Positions 47,601-56,129 of a stretch of 64,000 nt of DNA are shown piece after piece. The notes below the pieces were generated by a model. It worked only from the letters and a program-made list of their open reading frames with translations, made no database searches and was not told where the DNA came from. Where the stretch lies: positions 105,067 to 169,066 of the forward strand of contig JAKSNJ010000001.1 of assembly GCA_024399965.1 (NCBI GenBank), in the 5' to 3' direction. The stretch is from Paludibacteraceae bacterium (GTDB taxonomy: Bacteria; Bacteroidota; Bacteroidia; Bacteroidales; Paludibacteraceae). How positions within the stretch are numbered: position 1 is the stretch's first letter; each line of letters begins with the position of its first letter. Made by a program: the position numbers and the translations under genes.

Positions 47601-50306
47601 GTTTCTATCAAGTCGATGAATGAACAGGCAACCCAATCTTCCGATCCTGCTGTCTTCAACTTCAAGACGCCTTGCGCTCCGTATAATGAAACCAATGCTA
47701 AGTGGGACTTCTCCCAGGCGAGTGCTATCTATGAATACGCAGGAGTTACCACATACAAGATTCCTGAGTGCTGGGAAGCCGGTCAGATAACAAAAGCTGC
47801 GGCTGCGACGAATACTTATATGCCGCAAGTGAAGGTATCAACAGCCACCACGTATGTTTATGGTCGTGAAGAAAACGATACAGATGGTGCTTTGCAGTTC
47901 TATAACTACACCAGTACCTATGGTGATAGCTATGCTGTTCTGCCCGAACTGAATGTGGATTACAACAAGTCTGCACTCCACTTCTGGATGCGTGCCGCTT
48001 ACTTCTGGCCCGAAGGTGCTGCCCTTTCTACCAACAAGAAGAAGATTCGTGAGACGAACACCAACTATCCGAAGGATTTGTGGGTTGGTACCATCTCCGA
48101 TATGAGCGATATGAGTACCTTCGTTCAGCAAGACAAGGTAACTTATCCGTACGACTTGGCTGCTACCGTTTATTCGTACAACGATGAGACCAGTAACGAC
48201 TATTGGGTAGAGGTTCTTCTCCCGCTTAAGAAGTACAAAGATCAGGGTCGTATCGTTCTGTACTATCCGTTGGGTCAAAAGACTGGTTACATGTTCATTG
48301 ATGATGTTGAAGTTATCTATGCAGATTTCTGCTCACCGATTACCAACGTTGATGCTAAGAACGTAACCGCTACTGCTGCTGACATCACATGGTCGTTCAC
48401 AGATAAGGATAGCGTTCAATTGCAAATGGCTACTACCGAAGACTTTGCGGAGGGTACTATCTTTGTGGATAGTGTTTTGTACAACGCAAACGGACTTTTC
48501 CAAATAGCAACGCTCGAGCCGGGTACGGACTACTACGTACGTATCAAGCACCTCTGTGATGAAGAGGAAGAGTCTGCTTGGACGATGACGTACAACTTTG
48601 CTACACTCTTTAATGTTCGCTTCAATGAACAATTCAGCGAGGTTCGCACCTATCCGCAATACTGGACCCGTGCCAACTCAAAGATAATTGACGTATTGGA
48701 CAATAACGTAACGCCTAATCCTATTGCTGAAAGCATTACGGCTAACTGGGTACGTTCTGCTACTTTGGCAGACATGACCGTTAGCACCGGTACCGGTACA
48801 GGAAGTTCCTCTTCTGCTACCTACTACAACTACTGGCTCTTGTCGCCGACTATCACGCTCAAAGACGTGCCGGCTGGCAAAGACTTGATGCTCTCCTTCG
48901 ACCTCTATCTGACGGATAACTCGAACGCACAGCCGTTCAACAAGCCGTCTGAGTTTGATGAGTTCATCGTAGTGGTAAGTACCGATGGCGGTAAGACCTT
49001 CCCGCGTGCTAATGCTACCATTTGGGACGCACAGGGTACGCAACGCAGCTATAGCTCTATCACGGGTACGCCTACCAAACAGATGATAGATATGACTCAA
49101 TATGCTGGTCAGGACATCGTTATCGCATTTGCGTCCAACGCACACTGCGAGTTGGATATTCCTTGCTCGAAGAACTATGTTCACTTGGACAACGTTCAGC
49201 TCAATACCTACAAGAAGAATGTGTACGAGGAATCTATCTGTCAGTACAACGACTACGAGGATGAGAACTTCTTCGTTGACGCAGACAACCTCAATATAGG
49301 TGAATCGACCGTTTACAGCAAGTTCGCTCCTGCTACCAAGGACGGCAACGATGACATCCTTACCGAGTTGACATTGACCGCCAATGCTGCTGTCACCACC
49401 GAGAACGCTACTACCGTTTGCGAGGGTGAGAAGGTAGAGGTATATAACTTCGTCATCGACGCTGCTAAGCAGTCGGGTGCCTACAAGCAGAAACTGCAGA
49501 GTGCTGCCGGTTGCGACTCTATCTCCGTGCTGAACGTTACCGTTCTGCCTACGCTTACCGATAAGGTTGAGGCAACTATCTGCCAAGGCGACTACTACGA
49601 GTTCAATGGTGCGAAGTATTACACTTCCATTGTTAAGACCGACAGCTTGAAATCGGTTGCTACCGGTTGCGATAGTATCGTTACGCTTTACCTGACCGTA
49701 AATGCTATCCTTGAGGGGCTTGACGAGGCAGACCTCTGCCCGGGTGACTCTATCGAGTTCGGCAAGTTCGGTTGGATTAAAGAGGCAGGTTCCTACCTCG
49801 ACACCGTGAAGACCGCTATCGGTTGCGACTCGGCTGTTACGCTCATCGTTTATAAGCGTGAGGCAATGGCTACACGTATCCAAGGCGCTATCTTCGCCGG
49901 CGAAAGCTATTCGGACGATGTCTTCCAAGGCCTGACCGCCGCTGGTGACTATCCGTCCAAGCAGCAGACCGTATATGGTTGCGACAGTATTGTTACTTTG
50001 CACCTTATGGTTACCAATGGCGAAATGCTGTACGATACCATCTCTGTTGAGCAACTGCCGTACGTAATCAATGGCACGGAACTGCTTGATGCTTCTATCG
50101 TTGCCGGTGTATATGTACGTCAAATCCAAATTGGTGGTAAATCGGTTGACTTGACCATTGTTGTCGGTGAAGGTACGGGCTTTGCTCCTATCTACTTCGA
50201 CCAAAATGGTAAGAATCAAAAGCTCATCTACAAAGGCCGTCTGTATATTCTCAACAACGGCAAGTGGACTGACGCTGCAGGTATGAGTGTTAACGGAAAG
50301 TTCTGA
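41640..50306 (+). CDS. Giant surface protein: nine jelly-roll/Fn3 modules plus GCDS repeats
   Basis: 2888 residues, signal peptide MRKRFISWLLFTMMTVMAFA. About nine modules alternate a cleaved-adhesin-like jelly-roll with an Fn3 domain. Module starts can be seen at residues near 31 (YEGFESGNIPETW), 283, 584, 894, 1175, 1443, 1712, 2021 and 2325. After residue 2580, four repeats of about 70 residues each carry GCDS (GCDSISVL, GCDSIVTL twice, GCDSAVTL). The end (KLIYKGRLYILNNGKW) is the short tail shared with other secreted proteins. The jelly-rolls resemble the adhesin domains of HagA and gingipains in Porphyromonas, so host, mucin or cell binding is plausible, but the ligand is unknown. Monocistronic, between a promoter and a strong terminator. 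Confidence 0.82.
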   Translation: MRKRFISWLLFTMMTVMAFAGKEELYVLYEGFESGNIPETWTQESSGQQAWFVEKSDVAVYPTGAAVGEYRAMLRNTTGQTQRSVTKLITPAFDISQTVQPVLIFSRAQNQKTGDVDELRIYYRATATDRWVLLKEYTSKQTKWTEETIGLPGATATYQLAFEGTDNFGNGIALDEIIVRPAPTCEDPSNISVDGLTTTSATLRWNGSLDTENFRVVLSTKEITDIAQPEGVVYDQLINDYSVNINDLSQNTKYYMYIQAQCGVEESEWSTFTFTTKNLVNVPYVQNFNKNYASGTITQVSYWTHGTSIKKDDGSMEFMPFINQNTSETAWKNYSFSNTTCLVFTGARNTSTLIPAGEYVYAATPELNVESVKNLQASFWGTCYSNFDEANANGLIVGVMTDPSDWTTFVPVDTVYINGASLFDRFTVYFDSYVGEGKYIAFASNFVDKANIFFMDELEIKLKTGVKMPTDVSLFNATSKAISINANMNGASASKVYITKHVIEAKTGQVQLDPLAESFGAENILATYDVTSFPYTAVLPDNANGMFVQVYVQNVEGQNGSDFALPQKQLVPKHWDGQSEMLINFDNTDVDKNWSSNELKNYWNNSSSYNYPYEMITDFFTEPGLSSSSTVYTVRYPLLGGTTNATKYHSKGGAVYLKRDRRVFGDGTEWIMPHGQYIALPEVDDMSTFFLQFYMTSYSDSHPEASGVIVGAMTDPFDASTFDTIATVTSGNDWSLAIVSFADYKGNGHFPAIMAATMITNDSWSGGSGSGSGTSYKDYYMSGSWIDDVQYLKAGVCMPPSGMKAETGYDQATITWNANGMEQWIVNICKDEKMADTLVSDTVTVASYLAKELVPHTMYYYNIVALCGGQEYPSDNVYFETECLPAEAIPYKEDFEAYASGSTTKIVPACWNVMQQMVKYTGSGESSTSWYPYVGASTYAHTGTKGYYFQYYKMTSSYSITPNMDNKPSFIALPLMAEELNKLQITFWMKAGGTSYVGDTVYVGVMSDPTDLATFDTIQMVQTTSAYSEYIVSFKGYEGKGKYIAFLKTARELARACYLDDIVVDYFSDCEKTQGVQATDLTENGATINWTASDAPQYEVVVADTVVTLGKEVTVGGHIILDKVVTENTLLINQCPKTNTTYYVYVRSLCGEHNIGDWSNGITFKTECGAQSAGAYGFIDIASDKFKNEDFLCWTVGSRKGTTKPSVTVGSHLYIYNSKPTATAPNEGAYAIMPPILVDSMSRLQVKFTASAGTNATNLRELTVGIITNPSDLSTFEAIETVKLPQAVTSISKANHETNLEEAQTYIVRFDKYAGDYEGNYGKQIMFLSENGEVANYIYLYSLEVDTIPTCSEPNAINVVEVNAYDATFIWDSISNAYEAQLLDANKQVLQSKLVDTCKVKFEGLTELTKYYVQARNICAVGDTSAWSPSKGFRTECPPAFALPYAQNFDDYASGAANYPDCWDRFCVGSTTTYPYIYSTAKKDGKNGLYMYRTTSIYTYAVLPPFEGKTSNLMVDFDYRNSSTSYPMEMYVGVATDVTSAAGIDSTFVKLGTVTAVKYAAPNNIWYHYQLQLDQYTGENGRIVFISPKAASSTTNGYAYIDNLEVDKIPTCFKPIDLTFVSATPSTATLSWTPQGEETAWDIAYVPTGGDIKNATIVTVSGNGPKGTVTGLTDGTEYDFYVRANCGEGDVSRWSAMISGETNTLVALADAHWDFDNGATQKYIPGQTTSKQEIGWKVGNYSATTYATNATYMPKMQANAYNTTTKLMTSQYAYSGDTCLYFYGYSTAGMAAMYAALPQVKDAELGDLQISLKGRANYVTKSKVSDKDSVYYYTYSTGSYQRTLSIGVMKDIYDFESVQHIADIEFDEILKDDAGNIVEGNHWKDITVSLYGAEGTNVVLYSKYDKNNIFYLDDVVLEKETGINMPTFVKLDEETFTGNHADLVWKSRAAKFEITVTDMTDTTVVLKDTLNQTSVSLDNLNALTNYSVSIKSMNEQATQSSDPAVFNFKTPCAPYNETNAKWDFSQASAIYEYAGVTTYKIPECWEAGQITKAAAATNTYMPQVKVSTATTYVYGREENDTDGALQFYNYTSTYGDSYAVLPELNVDYNKSALHFWMRAAYFWPEGAALSTNKKKIRETNTNYPKDLWVGTISDMSDMSTFVQQDKVTYPYDLAATVYSYNDETSNDYWVEVLLPLKKYKDQGRIVLYYPLGQKTGYMFIDDVEVIYADFCSPITNVDAKNVTATAADITWSFTDKDSVQLQMATTEDFAEGTIFVDSVLYNANGLFQIATLEPGTDYYVRIKHLCDEEEESAWTMTYNFATLFNVRFNEQFSEVRTYPQYWTRANSKIIDVLDNNVTPNPIAESITANWVRSATLADMTVSTGTGTGSSSSATYYNYWLLSPTITLKDVPAGKDLMLSFDLYLTDNSNAQPFNKPSEFDEFIVVVSTDGGKTFPRANATIWDAQGTQRSYSSITGTPTKQMIDMTQYAGQDIVIAFASNAHCELDIPCSKNYVHLDNVQLNTYKKNVYEESICQYNDYEDENFFVDADNLNIGESTVYSKFAPATKDGNDDILTELTLTANAAVTTENATTVCEGEKVEVYNFVIDAAKQSGAYKQKLQSAAGCDSISVLNVTVLPTLTDKVEATICQGDYYEFNGAKYYTSIVKTDSLKSVATGCDSIVTLYLTVNAILEGLDEADLCPGDSIEFGKFGWIKEAGSYLDTVKTAIGCDSAVTLIVYKREAMATRIQGAIFAGESYSDDVFQGLTAAGDYPSKQQTVYGCDSIVTLHLMVTNGEMLYDTISVEQLPYVINGTELLDASIVAGVYVRQIQIGGKSVDLTIVVGEGTGFAPIYFDQNGKNQKLIYKGRLYILNNGKWTDAAGMSVNGKF

Positions 50307-50325
50307 TTCCGTTCACATATTAACG

Positions 50326-50360
50326 AAAAATCGCGTACTTAGGTGCGCGATTTTTTGTTT
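50326..50360 (+). terminator. Terminator of the giant surface-protein gene
   Basis: AAAAATCGCG pairs with CGCGATTTTT around a short loop, followed by TTTTTGTTTTTT. Confidence 0.9.
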
Positions 50361-50383
50361 TTTGTGCTTTTACGGCATTTTTA

Positions 50384-50415
50384 TTTGCATATTTGCTAAA
50401 ATTTTTGTAACTTTG
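50384..50415 (+). promoter_or_regulatory. Promoter of pnp operon
   Basis: -33 TTTG at 50384-50387, 20-bp spacer, -7 TAACTTTG at 50408-50415. Confidence 0.85.
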
Positions 50416-50446
50416 CAGCGACATTTTAGGGTCTGAAAAAATTAAC

Positions 50447-50463
50447 GGACGCAATCGGCGTCC
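50447..50463 (+). promoter_or_regulatory. Hairpin in pnp leader
   Basis: GGACGC-AATCG-GCGTCC forms a perfect 6-bp stem in the 75-nt pnp leader, without a T run. In E. coli, pnp is autoregulated through a leader stem; a similar role here is only a guess. Confidence 0.45.
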
Positions 50464-50498
50464 ACAACGTATCAACTAATTACTATTTTTTTACTACA

Positions 50499-52760
50499 AT
50501 GAACATTGTAACAAAAGAAATCGCTTTGCCGGATGGCCGTATGATTAAGCTGGAGACCGGTAAGCTGGCGAAGCAAGCTGACGGTGCCGTCATGGCTACC
50601 ATTGGCAACACGATGATTTTGGCTACTGTTTGCAGTGCCAAAGATGCCGTACCCGGTACCGACTTTATGCCCCTTACCGTTGAGTACAAAGAGAAATTTG
50701 CTTCTGCAGGTCGTTTCCCGGGCGGTTTTACCCGTCGTGAGGGTAAGGCGTCTGACTACGAGATTTTGATTGCTCGTCTTATCGACCGCGCTTTGCGTCC
50801 CCTCTTCCCTGCTAACTATCACGCAGAGACTTTTGTAAACGTTACCATGTATAGCGCCGACGGCGTAGATATGCCCGAGTCGATTGCCGGCTTGGCTGCC
50901 GGTGCTGCGCTCGCTTGCTCCGATATACCTTTCGAGGGTCCTGTATCTGAGGTGCGCGTGGCTCGCGTCAACGGTCAAATGGTGATTAACCCCACCTTTG
51001 AGCAGTGCGAAAATGCCGACCTCGAGTTGATGGTCGCTGCCACATACGACAATATCATGATGGTAGAGGGTGAGATGAAGGAAGTGCCCGAGAGCGTTAT
51101 GCTCGAGGCCATCAAGGCAGCTCACGAGGCCATCAAACCTCAGTGCCTCGCTATCAACGAGATGATGAAAGCGTACGGTAAGGAGACCAAACGCGAATAT
51201 TGCCACGAGGTTAATGATGACGAACTCAAACAAGCCGTTCACGACTTCTCCTATGCTCGCGCTTATGCACAGGCCACCAGTGCCGATACCGACAAGCACC
51301 ACCGCGAAGATACCTTTGCACAGATATGCAAGGATTTCAAGGAGGAGAAGCTCGACTATATGCAAGCCCGTGCAGAGGCATTGGGTATTGACTTGGACGA
51401 GGTGGCTGCTATGGTCGATCGTTACTACCACGATGTGGAGAAAGAGGCCATGCGCCGTGCCGTATTGGACGAAGGTAAGCGTCTGGACGGTCGTAAGACC
51501 ACGGATATTCGTCCTATCTGGTGCGAATGCGGTTACCTGCCCGGCCCTCACGGCTCGAGTATCTTTACCCGCGGTGAGACGCAGTCGCTCTCGACCGTCA
51601 CACTCGGCACCGTACGTGACGAGAAGATGGTGGACGAGGCCCTTATTCAGGGCTCGGAGCGTTTCCTCTTGCATTACAACTTCCCGCCTTTCGCTACCGG
51701 CGAAGCCAAAGCCGCTCGTGGCGTAGGTCGTCGTGAGATTGGTCACGGTAACCTCGCTTGCCGTGCCCTCAAGAATATGATTCCCGAGGATTATCCCTAT
51801 AGCATACGCGTCGTTTCTGATATCCTTGAGTCCAACGGCTCATCGTCTATGGCGACCGTTTGCGCCGGTACGCTTGCTTTGATGGACGCCGGTGTGCCTA
51901 TTAAGAAACCCGTCAGCGGTATCGCCATGGGTATGATTTCTGAGCTTGTAGGCGATAAACTCAACTATAAGATTCTGTCCGATATCCTTGGTGACGAAGA
52001 CCACCTTGGCGATATGGACTTCAAGACCACGGGTACACGTGACGGCCTGACCGCTTGCCAAATGGATATCAAGGTCGATGGTCTGAGTTACGAGGTATTG
52101 GAAAATGCCTTGGCACAAGCCCATCAGGCACGTATGTATATCTTGGACAAGATCTTGGAGACCATGCCTGCTCCGCGTCCGGACCTCAAGCCGCACGCTC
52201 CGCGTATCACTACGTTCTATATCCCGAAGGATATGATTGGTGCTGTCATTGGCCCCGGCGGTAAGATTATACAAGGTATTCAGGCCGAGACCGGCGCTGT
52301 CGTTTCCATTGACGAGGACGAGAAGGGCGGTAAGGTCGAAATCGCTTCCAACAACGGCGAGGCAATGGCTGCTGCTATGGCTAAGATTAAGGCCATCGTG
52401 GCTCTGCCCGAGGTGGGCGAGACCTATGAGGCCACCGTTAAGTCGATTATGCCTTACGGCTGCTTTGTGGAGTTCATGCCCGGCAAGGAGGGCTTGCTGC
52501 ACATCTCCGAGATTGATTGGAAACGTTACGAGACGATGGAAGAAACCGGCATAAAGGAGGGCGACAAGGTTACCATCAAGTTGCTCGAGATTGACCAAAA
52601 GACCGGCAAGTTCAAACTCTCTGCACGTGCCTTGAAGGAGAAACCCGAAGGATATGTAGAGCCCGAGCGTCCTGCTCGTGCGCCTCGTGGTGACCGTGGC
52701 CCGCGTCCCGAGCGTCGTGGTCCGCGTCCTGAGCGCCGTGAGAAATCCGAAAACGAATAA
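50499..52760 (+). CDS. pnp: Polynucleotide phosphorylase
   Basis: 753 residues. Phosphorolytic 3'-5' exoribonuclease, trimeric, of the RNA degradosome. First RNase PH domain (about 10-210, [18 protein letters not shown]), helical domain, second RNase PH domain (about 325-545, with [16 protein letters not shown] and [12 protein letters not shown]), KH domain ([15 protein letters not shown]) and S1 domain ([20 protein letters not shown]). The tail is rich in Arg, Pro and Gly ([20 protein letters not shown]), a likely RNA-binding or protein-contact extension. First gene of a probable pnp-fusion-rluA unit. Confidence 0.96.
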   Translation: MNIVTKEIALPDGRMIKLETGKLAKQADGAVMATIGNTMILATVCSAKDAVPGTDFMPLTVEYKEKFASAGRFPGGFTRREGKASDYEILIARLIDRALRPLFPANYHAETFVNVTMYSADGVDMPESIAGLAAGAALACSDIPFEGPVSEVRVARVNGQMVINPTFEQCENADLELMVAATYDNIMMVEGEMKEVPESVMLEAIKAAHEAIKPQCLAINEMMKAYGKETKREYCHEVNDDELKQAVHDFSYARAYAQATSADTDKHHREDTFAQICKDFKEEKLDYMQARAEALGIDLDEVAAMVDRYYHDVEKEAMRRAVLDEGKRLDGRKTTDIRPIWCECGYLPGPHGSSIFTRGETQSLSTVTLGTVRDEKMVDEALIQGSERFLLHYNFPPFATGEAKAARGVGRREIGHGNLACRALKNMIPEDYPYSIRVVSDILESNGSSSMATVCAGTLALMDAGVPIKKPVSGIAMGMISELVGDKLNYKILSDILGDEDHLGDMDFKTTGTRDGLTACQMDIKVDGLSYEVLENALAQAHQARMYILDKILETMPAPRPDLKPHAPRITTFYIPKDMIGAVIGPGGKIIQGIQAETGAVVSIDEDEKGGKVEIASNNGEAMAAAMAKIKAIVALPEVGETYEATVKSIMPYGCFVEFMPGKEGLLHISEIDWKRYETMEETGIKEGDKVTIKLLEIDQKTGKFKLSARALKEKPEGYVEPERPARAPRGDRGPRPERRGPRPERREKSENE

Positions 52761-52785
52761 TCGAATAATCGAACTCTCGAATAAT
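52754..52785. repeat. Tandem 8-bp units over the pnp stop codon
   Basis: Four copies of CGAATAAT (one CGAACTCT). The first copy includes the pnp TAA stop; the rest fill the spacer up to the next ATG. Confidence 0.75.
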
Positions 52786-52792
52786 CGAACCG

Positions 52793-55363
52793 ATGAGCAC
52801 CTCCCGCAAATCACTCTTCCTTGAGTTGGTCAATATGACCGTCCTCAGTGCCTTCATCTACGGCGCACTCTTTGTGTTGCTGTGGCTGTTGGAGTACTCG
52901 CATCCCGAGTTGGCAGGTCAGTTCCTGCAGTGGCATAATCCCTCGTTCATCGTGGGCATACCTGCCAGCGTGTTGGGTACGGCGTATGTGTTGACCATCC
53001 GCAATCCGCAGAACTATCTCGGTTTTTATGCCGGTGTAGTCATGTCTTTCCTTTTGGCATGGCAGTTTGCGTTGCAGGGGAGTTACGATATGGTGGTGCT
53101 GTATATCTGTATCTTTGTGCCCTTCCAGCTGCGTTCGTTGCTCAAGTGGCGCAAAGATACTTTGTCTGATGAGCAGAGCGAGGCGTTTATGCCCGCTTTC
53201 CTCACCAAGAAACATGCCCTGATGACCCAGCTGATTGCGTGTGCCATCGTGGCATTGGATTATGTGTTTGTCACCAAGTTCATCAACCATGACGGTTGGG
53301 GCGACGCTGTCGGGCTCAAGATAGCCGGTGCATGTACCATCGCCTCGTCCTTCTTGGCGAATTTCTGGATGATATACAAGAAGAACGACGCTTGGCTCTG
53401 TTGGGTCTTCTATTGCATTGCCGGTTTGGTGATGTTCATCATGATAGGCAATGCCTTCTCGATGGTGCTGTTCTTCATTATGCTGGTGGTGAATATGAGT
53501 GCCCAGTGGGCGTGGCTCAAATCCACCGGTGTGGACAGTTTCGGTTGGACGGGCTCGCGTGAGCGTATCGAACGGATGATGGAGCAGCACAACAAGATGC
53601 TGCTTGCCCGTGACGGTCGCCGTGAGATTGTCCTTCAGCGTCAGGAGCAGTGGCTGCTTAAACAGCTGGAGCAGAACCGTTTGCGTCAGAAGAACCTGCT
53701 CACGCAGAAGAATGCCGTCACCGTCAAGTTCGGTCATATCGTTGATGTGGTCAATCGCCGTATTTTTGATGGCGAGATTGAGATACAGCACGGCAAGATT
53801 ACCCGTATTACCGAGGCCGTTGTGCCGGAGAATGCCACCTATATCTTGCCCGGCTTCTATGACGCGCATATCCATATCGAATCTACGCTTCTCTTGCCTG
53901 AGTTCTACGCCCGTTTGGCGGTAGAGCAGGGTACAATAGGCGTGGTGTCTGACCCCCACGAGATAGCCAACGTCCTTGGTACCAAGGGTGTGGAGTATAT
54001 GATAGACAACGGCAAAAAGGTGAATTTCTATTTCCACTTTGCTGCTCCGTCCTGCGTGCCGGCTACGCCTTTTGAGACGTCGGGGGCTACCCTGACTTCC
54101 AAGGAGGTCAAGGAGTTGCTCAAGCGCGAAGAGATATATGGTTTGGGCGAGGTGATGAATGTGCCCGGTGTGCTGAACAAGGACCCTGAACTCATGCGCA
54201 AGATAGAGGAAACGCTGGCGTGCGGTAAGTCGGTGGACGGTCACGCGCCCGGTTTATTGGGCGATGGCTTGCTGGCTTATGCCCACTCGGGTATATCGAC
54301 CGACCACGAGTGTACTACGCTCGAGGAGGCGCGCGAACGCGTACAGGCAGGAATGAAGGTACAGGTGCGCGAGGGCTCGGCTGCATGTGACTTTGAGGCC
54401 TTGTGGCCCATCATTGGCGAGGCACCCGAACAGGTTATGTTCTGCTCCGACGACAAGTACCCCGATGAGATAGGCAAGGGCTATATCAACGAGATGTGCC
54501 GCCGTGCCGTGAACAAGGGCATTGACGTGATGGACGTGCTTACGGCAGCGTGCGTAACGCCAGTCAAGCACTACGGCTTTGACTCCGGCTTGCTCCAAGT
54601 GGGCGATTCGGCGGACTTCATCACGGTGGACAACTTGCGTGAGTTCAACCTGTCCGAGACCTATATCAAGGGCGTGCAGGTGGTCAACGACGGTATTTTT
54701 ACCGACCAACTCACCATAGACAGTACACCGGCGGACGATAACTATCCCAACCACTTTGTGGCGCAGCCCATCACCGTGGACGATATACGTGTTACCCCTC
54801 AGCAGGGGCAACTCAAGGTGATTGCCTCTACCGAGGGCTCCCTGCTTACCCATCTGGAATTGGCTGCTCCCAAGGTCGAGAACGGCAACGTGGTCAGCGA
54901 TACCGAGAACGATGTCCTCAAGGTCGTCTGCTACTCCCGTCACTCCAACCAAAAGCCCGCTGTGGGCTTTATCAAGGGCTTCGGCTTGAAGCAGGGTGTG
55001 CTGGCTTCTACCATAGGGCATGACTCCCACAATATCATTGCCTTAGGTGCTACCGACGAGGACATTGTGGCTGCTATTAACAAGTTGGTCGAACTCAAGG
55101 GCGGACTCCTTGTTGGCGACGGACACGAGTTGGTTGAACTCATGTTGCCGGTAGCAGGTCTCATGTCTTATCGTGATGGCGACAAGGTGGCACGGCGTCA
55201 CCAGCAACTCAAGAACATTGCTGCCCGGATTGGGTGCAAGTATAAGGCACCGTTCATGACCTTGGCATTTATGTCGCTGTCGGTTATTCCCGAACTCAAA
55301 CTCACCGACAAGGGGCTCTTCGACGGCACCAAGTTCGAGTTCACCGACCTCTGGCAGTCCTAA
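52793..55363 (+). CDS. Fusion: PnuC-like membrane transporter + adenine deaminase
   Basis: 856 residues. Residues 1-245 hold about seven transmembrane helices. The segment from KKNDAWLCWVFYCIAG to NMSAQWAWLK fits the pattern of the last helices of PnuC nicotinamide riboside/nucleobase-type transporters. Residues 250-306 are a charged helical linker rich in Gln, Arg and Leu. Residues 307-856 are a full adenine deaminase of the Ade family (adenine to hypoxanthine plus ammonia): FYDAHIHIES with His359 and His361, VSDPHEIANVLG, VDGHAPGLLG, GISTDHECTT, FCSDDKYPDEIG and TIGHDSHNI. All known catalytic blocks are present. The membrane part would hold the enzyme at the inner membrane, and uptake coupled to deamination is inferred. 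A frame error is unlikely since the linker is in frame and well formed. Confidence 0.85.
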   Translation: MSTSRKSLFLELVNMTVLSAFIYGALFVLLWLLEYSHPELAGQFLQWHNPSFIVGIPASVLGTAYVLTIRNPQNYLGFYAGVVMSFLLAWQFALQGSYDMVVLYICIFVPFQLRSLLKWRKDTLSDEQSEAFMPAFLTKKHALMTQLIACAIVALDYVFVTKFINHDGWGDAVGLKIAGACTIASSFLANFWMIYKKNDAWLCWVFYCIAGLVMFIMIGNAFSMVLFFIMLVVNMSAQWAWLKSTGVDSFGWTGSRERIERMMEQHNKMLLARDGRREIVLQRQEQWLLKQLEQNRLRQKNLLTQKNAVTVKFGHIVDVVNRRIFDGEIEIQHGKITRITEAVVPENATYILPGFYDAHIHIESTLLLPEFYARLAVEQGTIGVVSDPHEIANVLGTKGVEYMIDNGKKVNFYFHFAAPSCVPATPFETSGATLTSKEVKELLKREEIYGLGEVMNVPGVLNKDPELMRKIEETLACGKSVDGHAPGLLGDGLLAYAHSGISTDHECTTLEEARERVQAGMKVQVREGSAACDFEALWPIIGEAPEQVMFCSDDKYPDEIGKGYINEMCRRAVNKGIDVMDVLTAACVTPVKHYGFDSGLLQVGDSADFITVDNLREFNLSETYIKGVQVVNDGIFTDQLTIDSTPADDNYPNHFVAQPITVDDIRVTPQQGQLKVIASTEGSLLTHLELAAPKVENGNVVSDTENDVLKVVCYSRHSNQKPAVGFIKGFGLKQGVLASTIGHDSHNIIALGATDEDIVAAINKLVELKGGLLVGDGHELVELMLPVAGLMSYRDGDKVARRHQQLKNIAARIGCKYKAPFMTLAFMSLSVIPELKLTDKGLFDGTKFEFTDLWQS

Positions 55364-55374
55364 CCTCCCTCCCC

Positions 55375-56097
55375 GTGCGATACGAACTGAAGCATCCCAA
55401 ATTGCAACTTCTCTTTGAGGACGACCAGTTCCTTGTGGTCAACAAGGAACGCGGTCTCTTGTCCGTCGCTACCCACCCGGGTTCGACCCAGCAGACGGTC
55501 TTTTCTATCCTCAAGGCATACGAGCGTCGCAAGAACCCGCGTAACGGGGTATATGTCATACACCGTCTGGACCGCGAGACGAGTGGGGTACTGGTGTGGG
55601 CGAAGAATCCGAAGATGCAACAGTATATGCGCACGTATTGGCACGAACTGGTGCAGGAGCGCACCTATATCGCTGTGGTAGAGGGACTTTTGGAGCAGAA
55701 GGAGGGTACTATTCGTACATGGCTCACCGAGGACAAGCACAACTGTGTCACCTATTCCTCCCCTTACGACGATGGCGGTGCCCTCTCCATCACCCACTAT
55801 AAGGTCCTCAAAGAATCTTCTGTGCATTGTGCATCGTCAATCGTCAATCAGGCAGTTTCACTTGTGGAACTGCATTTAGAGACCGGCCGTACCAACCAGA
55901 TTCGTGTTCACATGGCATCTATTGGTCATCCTATTGTCGGTGACCGCAAGTATGGTCACGGCAATACGGATTCGCCGGTGGACCGTTTGTGCCTACATGC
56001 CCAAACCTTGGCTTTCATTCACCCCGTCACCGAGCAACCGGTCCGCTTCACCTCTCCCGTCCCCCGTTCCTTCCGCACCCTCCTTTCCCGTTCCTAA
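55375..56097 (+). CDS. RluA-family pseudouridine synthase
   Basis: 240 residues from a GTG at 55375 (MRYELKHPKLQLLFEDDQ); no ATG is better placed. Isomerises uridine to pseudouridine in rRNA or tRNA. The catalytic motif is HRLDRETSGVLVWAKN with the essential Asp, and LVELHLETGRTNQIRVHMASIGHPIVGD is the second core block. There is no S4 domain, as in RluA/RluC-short or TruC-like members, so the target is uncertain. Between HYKVLKES and LVELHLET, about ten residues are encoded by a dispersed repeat (55821-55850). It lies 11 bp after the fusion gene. Confidence 0.88.
   Translation: MRYELKHPKLQLLFEDDQFLVVNKERGLLSVATHPGSTQQTVFSILKAYERRKNPRNGVYVIHRLDRETSGVLVWAKNPKMQQYMRTYWHELVQERTYIAVVEGLLEQKEGTIRTWLTEDKHNCVTYSSPYDDGGALSITHYKVLKESSVHCASSIVNQAVSLVELHLETGRTNQIRVHMASIGHPIVGDRKYGHGNTDSPVDRLCLHAQTLAFIHPVTEQPVRFTSPVPRSFRTLLSRS
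55821..55850. repeat. Dispersed repeat inside the pseudouridine synthase gene
   Basis: TGTGCATTGTGCATCGTCAA followed by TCGTCAATCA. Near-identical sequence lies at 63724-63752, with diverged copies at 56764-56790 and 13461-13488, all outside coding sequence or at a stop codon. Read here as VHCASSIVNQ. Confidence 0.8.
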
Positions 56098-56129
56098 CGC
56101 TCTTTTGTGGCTTTTTATAACTCTTGTCT

